Positions 1 to 9,027 of a stretch of DNA of 64,000 nucleotides are shown here, piece after piece (positions within the stretch are counted from its first letter, which is position 1; each line of letters starts with the position of its first letter). The translations under genes were made by a program, and so were the position numbers. The notes under the pieces were generated by a model, which was given only the letters and a program-made list of their open reading frames with translations, was not told the origin of the DNA and ran no database searches. The DNA is from Pseudomonas sp. MWU13-2100 (GTDB lineage: Bacteria; Pseudomonadota; Gammaproteobacteria; Pseudomonadales; Pseudomonadaceae), in contig NZ_JALLIX010000011.1 of assembly GCF_023242365.1 (NCBI RefSeq), forward strand, positions 90,719 to 154,718. The letters run 5' to 3'.

Positions 1-2
1 CA

Positions 3-521
3 ACCGGCGGACCGAATCCCCGGGAGAAGAACGTCTACGGGCAGATCCTGCGCTGGCAGGCCGCCGGCAATGATCATGGCACCGATACATTTGGTTGGGA
101 CCTGTTCGTGGTCGCCGGCAACCCTGCCGCGCACCCCGGCACGGCCAAGGCCGGTTCGGCCAATATTACCCCGCAGAACATGTTCAACAGCCCCGACGGC
201 CTGGGTTTCGACAAGGCCGGCCGCCTGTGGATCCTCAGCGACGGCGACTACAGCAACGCCGGGGATTTTGCCGGTATGGGCAACAACCAGATGCTCTGCG
301 CCGATCCGGCCAGCGGCGAGATCCGTCGCTTCATGGTCGGCCCGGTGGGCTGCGAGGTGACCGGCATCAGCTTTTCGCCAGACCAGAAGACCTTGTTCGT
401 CGGCATCCAGCATCCTGGTGAAGCCGGCAACTCGACCTTCCCCGAACATTTGCCGAACGGCAAGCCGCGCTCCTCGGTGATGGCGATCCGGCGGGACGAT
501 GGCGGGATTATCGGCGCCTGA
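3..521 (+). CDS. PhoX-family (DUF839) phosphatase, C-terminal part, 5' end outside window
   Basis: The reading frame is open from the first bases and ends at the TGA at 519-521, so only the last ~172 residues are present. The visible part contains blade-like motifs typical of the DUF839/PhoX beta-propeller: SPDGLGFDKAGRLWILSDGD, then FSPDQKTLFVGIQHPGE and a tail reading SSVMAIRRDDGGIIGA. Family members are secreted calcium-dependent alkaline phosphatases, or uncharacterised relatives exported by the Tat system. The catalytic N-terminal part is not visible, so substrate and export cannot be judged. The gene stands alone, followed by REP elements. Confidence 0.8.
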   Translation, partial: TGGPNPREKNVYGQILRWQAAGNDHGTDTFGWDLFVVAGNPAAHPGTAKAGSANITPQNMFNSPDGLGFDKAGRLWILSDGDYSNAGDFAGMGNNQMLCADPASGEIRRFMVGPVGCEVTGISFSPDQKTLFVGIQHPGEAGNSTFPEHLPNGKPRSSVMAIRRDDGGIIGA

Positions 522-856
522 TCAACCCAGCTCGAAAACGCCACACCCCTGCAGGAGCAGGTTTGCCGGCGACGGCGTCCCTGAGGTCGATACAGGACTC
601 AAGGACCTCATCGCCGGCAAGCCGGCTCCCACAAAGACCGCGACCGGTCTGGGGAGCCTCCACACAACCCCCAACGTCTTCGCGGGCAAGCTCCGCTCCC
701 ACAATATTCGAGTCAAGCCTGGCTCCCGCCTACGACAGAAAACCTGTGGGAGCGGAGCTTGCCCGCGAAGAGGCCGGAACAGCCGACACCTTTCTACGCC
801 CCGGTGCGCTAACATGCTTGGCCGGACGCGGCCGCCTGCCGCCCGCAGGAGTCAGC
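522..856. repeat. Two REP palindrome pairs filling the gap before srkA
   Basis: The gap holds two inverted pairs of REP units. The first (about 550-635) has arms related to GGTTTGCCGGCGA / TCGCCGGCAAGCCGGCTCCCA. The second (about 676-772) has CTTCGCGGGCAAGCTCCGCT and its reverse complement. These are extragenic palindromes of the Pseudomonas type and can form long hairpins in transcripts. No gene is seen here. The srkA promoter probably lies in the last ~80 bases. Confidence 0.85.
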
Positions 857-1831
857 ATGTCCCACCCGTTTGAAACACTCACCCCCGACCTGGTGCTCGA
901 CGCCGTGGAAAGCATCGGCTTTCTCAGTGATGCCCGGGTCATGGCGCTCAACAGCTACGAAAACCGTGTCTATCAGGTGGGCATCGAAGACAGCGAACCG
1001 CTGATCGCCAAGTTCTACCGCCCGCAGCGCTGGACCAACGAGGCCATTCTCGAGGAACACAGCTTCACCTTCGAGCTGGCCGAGCGCGAAATCCCCGTCG
1101 TCGCCCCGATGATCCACAACGGCGCAAGCCTGTTCGAACACGCCGGCTTTCGCTTCACCTTGTTCCCCCGGCGTGGCGGCCGGGCACCGGAGCCGGGCAA
1201 TCTCGACCAACTCTATCGCCTTGGGCAACTGCTCGGCCGCCTGCACGCCGTGGGCGCCACCCGTCCGTTCGAACACCGCGAAGCGCTGGGCGTGAAGAAC
1301 TTCGGCGACGACTCGCTGACCACCCTGCTGGAAGGTAACTTCATTCCCCGCAGCCTGCTGCCGGCCTATGAGTCCGTGGCCCGCGACCTGCTCAAGCGGG
1401 TAAAACAGGTCTACGCCGAGACCCCGCACCAGAACATCCGCATTCACGGCGATTGCCACCCCGGCAACATGATGTGCCGCGACGAGATGTTCCACATCGT
1501 CGACCTCGATGACTGCCGCATGGGCCCGGCGGTGCAGGACCTGTGGATGATGCTCGCCGGCGATCGCCAGGAATGCCTCGGCCAGCTGTCGGAACTGATG
1601 GACGGCTACAGCGAATTCCACGACTTCAATCCCCGCGAACTGGCGCTGATCGAGCCCCTGCGCGCCCTGCGCCTGATGCACTACAGCGCCTGGCTGGCAC
1701 GGCGCTGGGACGACCCGGCGTTTCCCCATAGCTTCCCGTGGTTCGGCAGCGAGCGTTACTGGGGCGATCAGGTCCTGGCCTTGCGCGAGCAACTTTCCGC
1801 ATTGAATGAAGAACCGCTGAAATTATTCTGA
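857..1831 (+). CDS. srkA: Stress response serine/threonine kinase SrkA (YihE family)
   Basis: The 324-residue product is close to the 328 residues of E. coli SrkA/YihE, a eukaryotic-like (aminoglycoside phosphotransferase fold) kinase that protects against stress-induced death. Visible motifs are the N-lobe ENRVYQVG and LIAKFYRP, with the ATP-binding lysine. The catalytic loop is HGDCHPGNMM (about residue 197) and the metal-binding segment is DLDDCRMGPAVQD (about residues 216-228). The ATG at 857 was chosen because the product then begins MSHPFETLTPDLVLDAVE, as family members do. The frame is open further upstream, but only through REP DNA. It is monocistronic, flanked by REPs on both sides. 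Confidence 0.93.
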   Translation: MSHPFETLTPDLVLDAVESIGFLSDARVMALNSYENRVYQVGIEDSEPLIAKFYRPQRWTNEAILEEHSFTFELAEREIPVVAPMIHNGASLFEHAGFRFTLFPRRGGRAPEPGNLDQLYRLGQLLGRLHAVGATRPFEHREALGVKNFGDDSLTTLLEGNFIPRSLLPAYESVARDLLKRVKQVYAETPHQNIRIHGDCHPGNMMCRDEMFHIVDLDDCRMGPAVQDLWMMLAGDRQECLGQLSELMDGYSEFHDFNPRELALIEPLRALRLMHYSAWLARRWDDPAFPHSFPWFGSERYWGDQVLALREQLSALNEEPLKLF

Positions 1832-1872
1832 CGGTTGTGGCAGGATTTAGCGGCGGCGGCGTCTGAAAGGAC

Positions 1873-1996
1873 GCCATCGCGAGCAAGCGCGCTCCTACAA
1901 GAGCGCGTTTGTTTGCCAAGGGTCTGCCACCCTCCCGACGCGCCCGGAACCCGCGTTCCACACGGCCCGTGTAGGAGCTGGCTTGCCAGCGACAGG
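1873..1996. repeat. REP palindrome pair
   Basis: TCGCGAGCAAGCGCGCTCCTACA at the left end and GTGTAGGAGCTGGCTTGCCAGCGA at the right end are inverted relatives of each other. They lie between srkA and rarD. Confidence 0.75.
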
Positions 1997-2073
1997 GCCC
2001 TCAGCCTCACCGCATCAACCAAGACCAGCGCATCAACACCCAAATCAGTCAGCAGCCGAAGCAAGGACTCTGC

Positions 2074-2961
2074 ATGCAAGCCGCCAACCCGCGTCGCGGG
2101 TACATCCTCGGCCTCAGCGCCTACATCATCTGGGGCCTGTTCCCGATCTACTTCAAAGCCATCGCCGCCGTACCGGCCGTCGAGATCATCATCCACCGCG
2201 TGCTCTGGTCCGCCCTGTTCGGCAGCCTGCTGCTACTGGTCTGGAAACACCCGGGCTGGTGGCGCGAACTGCGCGACAATCCGCGCCGCCTGGCGGTCCT
2301 GGCCCTGAGCGGGACCCTGATCGCCGCCAACTGGCTGACCTACGTCTGGTCGGTGAATAACGGGCGCATGCTCGAAGCCAGCCTGGGCTACTACATCAAT
2401 CCGCTGGTCAACGTGCTGCTGGGCATGCTGCTGCTGGGCGAACGCCTGCGCCGCCTGCAATGGATCGCCGTCGGCCTGGCCGCCGTGGGCGTGGCGCAGC
2501 AGGTCTGGCAGGTCGGCAGCCTGCCCTGGGTCTCGCTGGTGCTGGCACTGACCTTCGGCTTCTACGGGCTGATCCGCAAACAGGCACCGGTCAAGGCCCT
2601 GCCGGGGCTGGTGGTGGAAACCTGGATGCTGGTGCCCATCGCCCTCGGCTGGCTGTTGCTGCACCCGCTCGCCACCAGCGCCCAGGCCGAATTCTGGACC
2701 ACCTCGCAAGCCTGGTGGCTGATCGCCGCCGGCCCGGTCACGCTGATCCCGCTGGTGAGCTTCAACGCGGCGGCGCGTCATCTGCCCTACACCACCCTGG
2801 GTTTCCTGCAATACATCGCGCCAACCCTGGTGCTGCTACTGGCCGTGCTGCTGTACGACGAACACCTGACCGCCAGCAACCTGATGGCCTTCGTGTTTAT
2901 CTGGACCGGATTGGCGGTGTACAGCGTCGACGCCTGGCTCAGCCTGCGCAAGCGAAGCTGA
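2074..2961 (+). CDS. rarD: EamA-family transporter RarD
   Basis: The 295-residue inner-membrane protein has about ten hydrophobic helices in two EamA halves, the drug/metabolite transporter fold. It opens GYILGLSAYIIWGLFPIYFK, a hallmark of the RarD subfamily, whose E. coli member is linked to chloramphenicol sensitivity. The substrate is unknown. The ATG at 2074 gives the usual short N-terminus before helix 1. The second half includes NAAARHLPYTTLGFLQYIAP, a strongly conserved RarD segment. The gene stands alone between a REP pair and two DnaA-box modules. Confidence 0.93.
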   Translation: MQAANPRRGYILGLSAYIIWGLFPIYFKAIAAVPAVEIIIHRVLWSALFGSLLLLVWKHPGWWRELRDNPRRLAVLALSGTLIAANWLTYVWSVNNGRMLEASLGYYINPLVNVLLGMLLLGERLRRLQWIAVGLAAVGVAQQVWQVGSLPWVSLVLALTFGFYGLIRKQAPVKALPGLVVETWMLVPIALGWLLLHPLATSAQAEFWTTSQAWWLIAAGPVTLIPLVSFNAAARHLPYTTLGFLQYIAPTLVLLLAVLLYDEHLTASNLMAFVFIWTGLAVYSVDAWLSLRKRS

Positions 2962-3024
2962 TCAAAAAACACACAAAATCCTGCAAGCCTTGCTCCACCT
3001 GGGCTGTAGGCTTCTACCCCAAGG

Positions 3025-3059
3025 TTATCCACAAGCCGGTCCACGGCGTTTGTGCACAA
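3025..3059. promoter_or_regulatory. Bipartite DnaA-box module (locus 1, copy 1)
   Basis: A perfect DnaA box TTATCCACA at 3025-3033 is followed 26 bp downstream (start to start) by an inverted relative, TGTGCACAA, at 3051-3059. The same spacing occurs in all the other modules of this window. Function is inferred: a DnaA binding or titration site. Confidence 0.55.
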
Positions 3060-3136
3060 GCCCTTGAAACTGCTCGTTTTTTGCTCAAACCTTGGAAAGC
3101 CCCGGCCGGCCTGGCCGGGCGCCGGCTCTCCCCAGG

Positions 3137-3171
3137 TTATCCACAGGCCCGTCCCCGTTAAAACTGGATAA
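3137..3171. promoter_or_regulatory. Bipartite DnaA-box module (locus 1, copy 2)
   Basis: A perfect TTATCCACA lies at 3137-3145. The inverted partner at 3163-3171 reads ACTGGATAA, which matches TGTGGATAA at 7 of 9 positions, again at an offset of 26. It lies 7 bp from the 3' end of gcvR. Confidence 0.5.
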
Positions 3172-3177
3172 CCCGCC

Positions 3178-3699
3178 TCACTCTTCGTCGCCGCGCAACA
3201 TCAACTCCACCATCAGTTCGTCGGCCAGGGTTTCCAGGCACGACTGCAAGGCTTCCAGCGGCAGCTCCAGGGGCACCGCCAGGATTGCCTCGGCATGGAA
3301 CAGCAGGTCGCCGCTCATCGGCGCGGGGCTGACATCGGTCACCAGTTGCTCCAGGTTGATGCCCTGCTCAGTCAGCAGGCGGGTGATATCCCGCACAATG
3401 CCCGGGCGATCATTGCCCACCAGCTCCATCGCGATGGGTTTCCACTGGCCGGGGGTTTCGCCACTACCGGGAATCACCTGGACCTGAATACCCTGGCTGG
3501 CGAGTGCCTGGAGCGCCCTGATCAACGCATCATGGGCCTGGGCCGGCGCCTCGACCCGGACAATCCCGACAAACTGCCCGGCCAGGCCCGACATACGGCT
3601 TTCCAGCCAGTTGCCGCCGTGCTCGGCGATACACAGGGCAATCTGTTCGACCTGGCCGGCCTTGTCGGGTGCGAATACAGTCAGTACGAGATGGTCCAC
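3178..3699 (-). CDS. gcvR: Glycine cleavage system transcriptional repressor-type protein GcvR
   Basis: The 173-residue protein consists of two ACT domains (about residues 1-85 and 90-170). The first begins MDHLVLTVFAPDKAGQVEQI and the second MELVGNDRPGIVRDITRLL. This is the GcvR layout; in E. coli GcvR senses glycine and counteracts the activator GcvA on the gcvTHP operon. No HTH is present, so it acts through protein partners. It sits convergent with rarD and divergent from glcB. Its relevance to glycine metabolism fits the betaine-to-glycine genes elsewhere in the window. The glycine-binding function is inferred from the family. Confidence 0.88.
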   Translation of the reverse strand: MDHLVLTVFAPDKAGQVEQIALCIAEHGGNWLESRMSGLAGQFVGIVRVEAPAQAHDALIRALQALASQGIQVQVIPGSGETPGQWKPIAMELVGNDRPGIVRDITRLLTEQGINLEQLVTDVSPAPMSGDLLFHAEAILAVPLELPLEALQSCLETLADELMVELMLRGDEE

Positions 3700-4119
3700 G
3701 GGATAGCCCTCTGGTTGGTTGATCCAGTATAGGCACGACCATTACCAGCCGCCGTGCGGCCGTCCGTGATAAGCCCACAAACAAGAATCGTGTACGATTT
3801 TTATATTTATCTGGAACAATTCATATATTTCTTGAGAACATCAACGCCCGTAGCATGACCAGCCAGAACCCGCTGGTCGCGAAACGACGTATTTAGTCTA
3901 ATTTTCACAACCCCGACGCATCATGTAGTATGCGCCAGCACGCACTACATAATGTCGCAACGATGTCTGCCCGAGTGCCTGCGAAAGCACGCCAAGCCCT
4001 GCCCGCTCGCGTTGGCGGGGCTCGCCCAGCCGCCTGCAAGGGCATGTTCTGGTACTGTGTTTAGAGAAGCGCGCAAGGCTTTAAATAGAAGTGAATAGCT
4101 GAGCAGAGTGAGGCAAGCA
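3700..4119. other. Divergent gcvR/glcB control region
   Basis: This 420-bp gap has no gene. Its left half is AT-rich (around 3785-3835) and probably carries promoters. A dyad, ATGTAGT (3923-3929) with ACTACAT (3944-3950), spans a GC-rich centre and looks like an operator. A GC-rich segment about 3990-4045 can fold. glcB itself has an AG-rich ribosome site (GAGTGAGG) just before its ATG. Confidence 0.55.
3923..3950. promoter_or_regulatory. Inverted-repeat operator candidate upstream of glcB
   Basis: ATGTAGT and ACTACAT form a 7-bp dyad with 14 bases between the arms; GCG/CGC pairing continues the symmetry inside. The position, about 170 bp before the glcB start, suits an activator site. The cognate regulator is unknown. 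Confidence 0.35.
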
Positions 4120-6297
4120 ATGACTGAACACGTTCAAGTCGGTGGCCTTAAGGTCGCCAAAGTCCTGTTCGACTTCGTGAACCACGAAGCCATTCCCGGT
4201 ACCGGCCTGACCGCCGACCAGTTCTGGGCCGGTGCCGACAAGGTCATCCACGACCTGGCGCCGAAGAACCGAGCCCTACTCGCCAAACGCGATGATTTCC
4301 AGGCGCGCATCGACGCCTGGCACCAGTCCCGGGCCGGTCAGGCCCACGACGCCGTGGCTTACAAAGCCTTCCTGCAAGACATTGGTTATCTGCTGCCAGA
4401 AGCGGCGGATTTCCAAGCCACTACCCAGAATGTCGACGACGAAATCGCCCGCATGGCCGGCCCGCAGCTGGTGGTGCCGGTGATGAACGCGCGTTTCGCC
4501 CTCAACGCCTCGAACGCCCGCTGGGGTTCGCTGTATGACGCGCTCTATGGCACCGATGCCATCAGCGAGGCCGGCGGCGCGGAAAAAGGCAAAAGCTACA
4601 ACAAGGTCCGTGGCGACAAGGTCATCGCCTTCGCCCGCGCCTTCCTCGACGAAGCCGCGCCCCTGGCGGCCGGCTCCCACGTCGATTCGGTGGGCTACAA
4701 GATTGTCGACGGCAAGCTGGTGGTCAGCCTCAAGGGCGGTACCAACAGCGGCCTGCGCAACGACGCCCAGTTGATCGGTTTCCAAGGCGAGGCCGCAGCC
4801 CCTGGCGCGATCCTGCTGAAGAACCACGGACTGCACTTCGAAATCCAGATCGACGCCAGCAGCCCGGTCGGCCAGACCGACGCCGCCGGCGTCAAGGACC
4901 TGCTGATGGAAGCGGCCCTGACCACCATCATGGACTGCGAAGACTCGGTCGCCGCCGTCGATGCCGATGACAAGGTGGTGATCTACCGCAACTGGCTCGG
5001 CCTGATGAAGGGCGACCTGGCGGAACAAGTCGCCAAGGGCGGCACCACCTTCACCCGCACCATGAACGCCGACCGCACCTACACCGCCGTCGACGGCAGC
5101 GAACTGAGCCTGCACGGTCGCTCGTTGCTGTTCGTGCGCAACGTCGGTCACCTGATGACCATCGACGCGATCCTCGACAGCCACGGCAACGAAGTCCCCG
5201 AAGGCATCCTCGACGGCCTGCTCACCAGCCTCGCGGCGATCCACAGCCTCAACGGCAACAGCGTGCGCAAGAACAGCCGCACCGGCTCGGTCTATATCGT
5301 CAAGCCGAAGATGCACGGCCCGGAAGAAGCCGCGTTCACCAACGAGCTGTTCGGCCGTATCGAAGACGTCCTGAAACTGCCGCGCAACACCCTGAAAGTC
5401 GGGATCATGGACGAAGAGCGACGCACCACCGTCAACCTGAAAGCCTGCATCAAGGCCGCCAGCGAGCGCGTGGTGTTCATCAACACCGGCTTCCTCGACC
5501 GTACCGGCGACGAGATCCACACCTCCATGGAGGCCGGCGCGATGGTGCGCAAGGCGGCCATGAAGACGGAGAAATGGATCGGCGCCTACGAGAACTGGAA
5601 CGTCGATATCGGTTTGAGCACCGGCCTGCAAGGTCGCGCCCAGATCGGCAAGGGCATGTGGGCCATGCCCGACCTGATGGCAGCGATGCTCGAACAGAAG
5701 ATCGCCCATCCACTGGCCGGGGCCAATACCGCCTGGGTGCCGTCGCCCACCGCCGCCGCGTTGCACGCGCTGCATTACCACAAGGTCGACGTGTTCGCCC
5801 GCCAGGCCGAACTGGCCAAGCGCGCGCGGGCTTCGCTCGACGATATCCTGACCATCCCGTTGGCGAGCAATACCGACTGGTCGGCCGAGGACATCCGCAA
5901 CGAACTGGACAACAATGCCCAGGGCATCCTCGGCTATGTGGTGCGTTGGATCGACCAGGGTGTCGGTTGCTCGAAGGTGCCGGACATCCATGATGTCGGC
6001 CTGATGGAAGACCGCGCCACCCTGCGCATTTCCAGCCAGCACATCGCCAACTGGCTGCGCCATGGCGTGGTCACCCAGGACCAGGTCATGGAAAGCCTCA
6101 AGCGCATGGCCCCGGTAGTCGATCGGCAGAACGCCGGTGATGCGCTGTACCGCCCGCTGGCCCCGGACTTCGACAGCAACATCGCCTTCCAGGCGGCGGT
6201 CGAGCTGGTGATCGAAGGGACCAAACAGCCCAACGGCTACACCGAGCCGGTACTGCACCGTCGGCGTCGCGAGTTCAAGGCCCGCAACGGCCTGTAA
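4120..6297 (+). CDS. glcB: Malate synthase G
   Basis: The 725-residue enzyme condenses glyoxylate with acetyl-CoA to give malate and CoA in the cytoplasm. It is the second step of the glyoxylate bypass and is used for growth on acetate or glycolate. The length equals that of family G enzymes. Typical segments are [57 protein letters not shown], [17 protein letters not shown] and [20 protein letters not shown]. The ATG at 4120 is preferred to a GTG four codons upstream, because AGTGAGG then sits at normal distance and the product begins [11 protein letters not shown] strong terminator follows directly. Confidence 0.97.
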   Translation: MTEHVQVGGLKVAKVLFDFVNHEAIPGTGLTADQFWAGADKVIHDLAPKNRALLAKRDDFQARIDAWHQSRAGQAHDAVAYKAFLQDIGYLLPEAADFQATTQNVDDEIARMAGPQLVVPVMNARFALNASNARWGSLYDALYGTDAISEAGGAEKGKSYNKVRGDKVIAFARAFLDEAAPLAAGSHVDSVGYKIVDGKLVVSLKGGTNSGLRNDAQLIGFQGEAAAPGAILLKNHGLHFEIQIDASSPVGQTDAAGVKDLLMEAALTTIMDCEDSVAAVDADDKVVIYRNWLGLMKGDLAEQVAKGGTTFTRTMNADRTYTAVDGSELSLHGRSLLFVRNVGHLMTIDAILDSHGNEVPEGILDGLLTSLAAIHSLNGNSVRKNSRTGSVYIVKPKMHGPEEAAFTNELFGRIEDVLKLPRNTLKVGIMDEERRTTVNLKACIKAASERVVFINTGFLDRTGDEIHTSMEAGAMVRKAAMKTEKWIGAYENWNVDIGLSTGLQGRAQIGKGMWAMPDLMAAMLEQKIAHPLAGANTAWVPSPTAAALHALHYHKVDVFARQAELAKRARASLDDILTIPLASNTDWSAEDIRNELDNNAQGILGYVVRWIDQGVGCSKVPDIHDVGLMEDRATLRISSQHIANWLRHGVVTQDQVMESLKRMAPVVDRQNAGDALYRPLAPDFDSNIAFQAAVELVIEGTKQPNGYTEPVLHRRRREFKARNGL

Positions 6298-6315
6298 TTG
6301 CGCGCTGAAAACCAA

Positions 6316-6347
6316 AAGCCCTGATCGGCAACGATCAGGGCTTTTTT
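6316..6347 (+). terminator. Rho-independent terminator of glcB
   Basis: AAGCCCTGATCG (6316-6327), loop GCAA, CGATCAGGGCTT (6332-6343), then a run of T to 6347. A perfect 12-bp stem plus U-tract. Confidence 0.93.
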
Positions 6348-6365
6348 CATTCCGGACACTGTACC

Positions 6366-6393
6366 TGTGGGAGCCGGCTTGCTGGCTCCCACA
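6366..6393. repeat. Single collapsed REP hairpin
   Basis: TGTGGGAGCC and GGCTCCCACA enclose GGCTTGCT, making a compact palindrome between the glcB terminator and the receiver gene stop codon. Confidence 0.7.
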
Positions 6394-6397
6394 AGGG

Positions 6398-6841
6398 CTA
6401 AACCACCATTCCCAGTTCGCGCTTGACCAGCTTCAGCAACTGCTCGGTATCGATGGGTTTGAGCAGGAAATCCACCACACTCAAATGCATCGCATCAATG
6501 GCATCACGCACCTGCGCATTGCCGGACACAATGATGATCGGCAGTGCCGCCCGCTCCGAACCACGCACCTTGCGGATCAGGTCCAGCCCATTATCGGCCA
6601 TGCGCAAATCAGTGATCAGCAAGCCGATGCCGCGGTTGGACTCCAGCAACGCAAAGGCCGCCGCGCCACTGGCGGCGGTCACACAGTGGATGTCGTGCAG
6701 GGCGAGAATTTCCGACAGCAGTTCTCGGGCATCCTGGTCGTCATCGACGATCAGGACCCGCTGATTCGACAATTGCGGCGCCTGCATCACCTGCAGAATG
6801 GCCTCGCGCTCGGCATCGCTTAAAATATCGTGGTCAGACAT
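6398..6841 (-). CDS. Stand-alone CheY-like response regulator (receiver only)
   Basis: The 147-residue protein has a ~25-residue lead and one receiver domain. VLIVDDDQDARELL holds the acidic pocket, LLITDLRMADNGLDL the phospho-acceptor aspartate, PIIIVSGNA the switch Ser, and FLLKPIDTEQL the conserved lysine. No output domain follows. It would act by protein contact or as a phosphorelay intermediate. The ATG at 6841 (MSDHDILSD) is chosen over an upstream in-frame ATG at 6883, because the longer lead looks unlike protein. It is divergent from the CBS/nucleotidyltransferase gene, so the two may be co-regulated. No histidine kinase is visible nearby. Confidence 0.88.
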   Translation of the reverse strand: MSDHDILSDAEREAILQVMQAPQLSNQRVLIVDDDQDARELLSEILALHDIHCVTAASGAAAFALLESNRGIGLLITDLRMADNGLDLIRKVRGSERAALPIIIVSGNAQVRDAIDAMHLSVVDFLLKPIDTEQLLKLVKRELGMVV

Positions 6842-7092
6842 ACGGCTCTCTGGTATCCCTTCGGCAATCCAATCCCCTGGCACAGTGCTAAGACATCGCT
6901 AAACGGATGCTCAATGTGCACTTCGTCGGAAAGTTTTCCAAGTCGATATTTGTTAAGAATCTCCTTATTCAACTGTAGGCCATTTCGCAAACCTAGACTT
7001 ACGTCCAATGGGCACTCGCGAAGCGGGAGCCGACCATGGGTGAAACGGCGATTCCTAGCGCCCATAACAACGGACAAAAAGCGATAGCGGTC

Positions 7093-9027
7093 ATGAGCAA
7101 AGCGGATGCCTTCACCCTGGCCGGGAAGACCGCGGTGTTGCAAAACATCCACGGTACCTTGCAGTTCCTGCAGAGATTCCCGCCCTTCAACCAGATGGAG
7201 AACGCCCATCTGGCCTATCTGGTCGAGCAGTGCCAGCTGCGTTTCTACGGCACTGGCGAAAGCATCATCAAGCCTGCCGACGGGCCGGTGGAGCACTTCT
7301 ATATCGTCAAACAGGGCCGCGTGGTCGGTGAACGCCCGTACACCGCCAAGGACGGCAGCGAAACCGTCTTCGAAATCACCAGCGGCGAGTGTTTCCCCCT
7401 GGCGGCGCTGTTGGGCGAGCGGGCCACCCGAACCGAACACCTGGCCGGCGAAGATACCTTCTGCCTGCAATTGAACAAAGCCGCGTTCATCAAACTGTTC
7501 TCGTCCTCCGAGGCCTTTCGCAACTTTGCCCTGCGCAGCGTCAGCAGCCTGCTCGACCTGATCAACCAGCAGGTCCAGCGCAAAGCCGTGGAAACCCTCG
7601 GCACCCAATACTCGCTCAATAGCCGCCTGGGCGAATTAGCAATGCGCCACCCCGTGACCTGCAGTCCGGGCACGCCGCTGCGCGAAGCGGTGAGCCAGAT
7701 GCACGAGCAACAGGTCGGCAGCATCGTGGTGGTCGATGAGGCCAAGGCCCCGATCGGCATCTTCACCCTGCGCGACCTGCGCCAGGTGGTGGCCGATGGC
7801 GTCCAGGACTTCAGCCAGCCCATCGACCGGCACATGACCCAGGCGCCCTTTGCCCTGACTCCCGACCACAGCGCCTTCGACGCCGCGATTGCCATGACCG
7901 AACGGCACATCGCCCACGTTTGCCTGGTCAAGGAACAGCGCCTGTGCGGCGTGGTCTCCGAACGCGACCTGTTTTCCCTGCAGCGGGTCGACCTGGTGCA
8001 CCTGGCGCGCACCATCCGCAGCGCCCCACGCCTGGACAGCCTGATCGCCATTCGTGGCGAGATCGGCCAGTTGGTGGAGCGCATGTTGGCCCATGGTGCG
8101 TCATCGACCCAGATCACCCAGATCATCACTCTGCTCAACGACCACAGCGTCTGCCGGGTCATCGAGCTGACCCTGGCCGACAAGGGCGACCCGGGCGTGC
8201 CGTTCAGTTGGCTGTGCTTCGGTAGCGAAGGCCGTCGCGAACAGACGCTGTACACCGACCAGGACAACGGCATCCTGTTCGAGGCCCGCGACGCCGCCCA
8301 GGCCGCTGAGATTCGCGGCAAGCTGCTGCCCCTGGCGCAGCAGATCAACCAGAACCTGGCGCTGTGCGGCTTCAGCCTGTGCAAGGGCAACATCATGGCC
8401 GGCAACCCCAAGCTGTGCCTGTCGCGGGCCGAATGGGCGCGGCTCTTCGCTGCCTTTATTCGCGAAGCCACCCCGGAAAACCTGCTGGCATCGAGCATCT
8501 ATTTCGACCTGCGGGTGGTCTGGGGTGATGAGCAGGGCTGTGAACAACTGCGCCAGGGCATCCTCGAGCAAGTCGCCGACAACCGGCTGTTCCAGCGCAT
8601 GATGGCTGACAACGCCCTGCGCCAGCGCCCGCCGGTGGGGCGTTTGCGCGAATTCGTGCTGAGCCGCAACGGCGGCGACAAAGCCACCCTGGACCTGAAA
8701 GTCCAGGGGCTGACCCCCTTCGTCGACGGCGCCCGCCTGCTGGCGTTGGCCAATGGCGTCGAGGCCAGCAATACCCTCGAACGCCTGCGCCAGCTGGTGG
8801 CCAAGGACGTGATCGAACGCCTCGACGGCGCGGCTTATGAAGAGGCCTATCACTTTATCCAGCAGACCCGCTTGCAGCAGCATCAACTGCAAACCCGGCA
8901 CAATCTGCCGTATTCCAATCGGGTCGATCCGGACAGCCTCAACCAGTTGGACCGGCGCATCCTGCGTGAAGCCCTGCGCCAGGCGCAACGCCTGCAAAGC
9001 AGCCTGGCCCTGCGGTATCAGCTATGA
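7093..9027 (+). CDS. cNMP-binding / CBS / DUF294 nucleotidyltransferase-like signalling protein
   Basis: The 644-residue cytoplasmic protein has, in order, a cyclic-nucleotide-binding-like domain (about 20-140), two CBS domains (about 175-295; VSQMHEQQVGSIVVVDE and AIAMTERHIAHVCLVKEQ) and a GlnD-like nucleotidyltransferase core, GSEGRREQTLYTDQDNG at 377-393, with the G-S and D-x-D catalytic signature. A C-terminal substrate-binding helical domain follows. Relatives sit with acetate permease genes and a DEDD exonuclease; here it lies next to glcB and overlaps the exonuclease by 4 bp, so the pair is translationally coupled. I chose the ATG at 7093 (MSKADAF); an ATG at 7036 after GGGAG is a real alternative. 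The reaction catalysed is unknown. Confidence 0.88.
   Translation: MSKADAFTLAGKTAVLQNIHGTLQFLQRFPPFNQMENAHLAYLVEQCQLRFYGTGESIIKPADGPVEHFYIVKQGRVVGERPYTAKDGSETVFEITSGECFPLAALLGERATRTEHLAGEDTFCLQLNKAAFIKLFSSSEAFRNFALRSVSSLLDLINQQVQRKAVETLGTQYSLNSRLGELAMRHPVTCSPGTPLREAVSQMHEQQVGSIVVVDEAKAPIGIFTLRDLRQVVADGVQDFSQPIDRHMTQAPFALTPDHSAFDAAIAMTERHIAHVCLVKEQRLCGVVSERDLFSLQRVDLVHLARTIRSAPRLDSLIAIRGEIGQLVERMLAHGASSTQITQIITLLNDHSVCRVIELTLADKGDPGVPFSWLCFGSEGRREQTLYTDQDNGILFEARDAAQAAEIRGKLLPLAQQINQNLALCGFSLCKGNIMAGNPKLCLSRAEWARLFAAFIREATPENLLASSIYFDLRVVWGDEQGCEQLRQGILEQVADNRLFQRMMADNALRQRPPVGRLREFVLSRNGGDKATLDLKVQGLTPFVDGARLLALANGVEASNTLERLRQLVAKDVIERLDGAAYEEAYHFIQQTRLQQHQLQTRHNLPYSNRVDPDSLNQLDRRILREALRQAQRLQSSLALRYQL

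Noticed and set aside
4276..6315. Long open frame opposite glcB
   Set aside because: An antisense shadow of malate synthase with low-complexity composition; it begins within the terminator hairpin.
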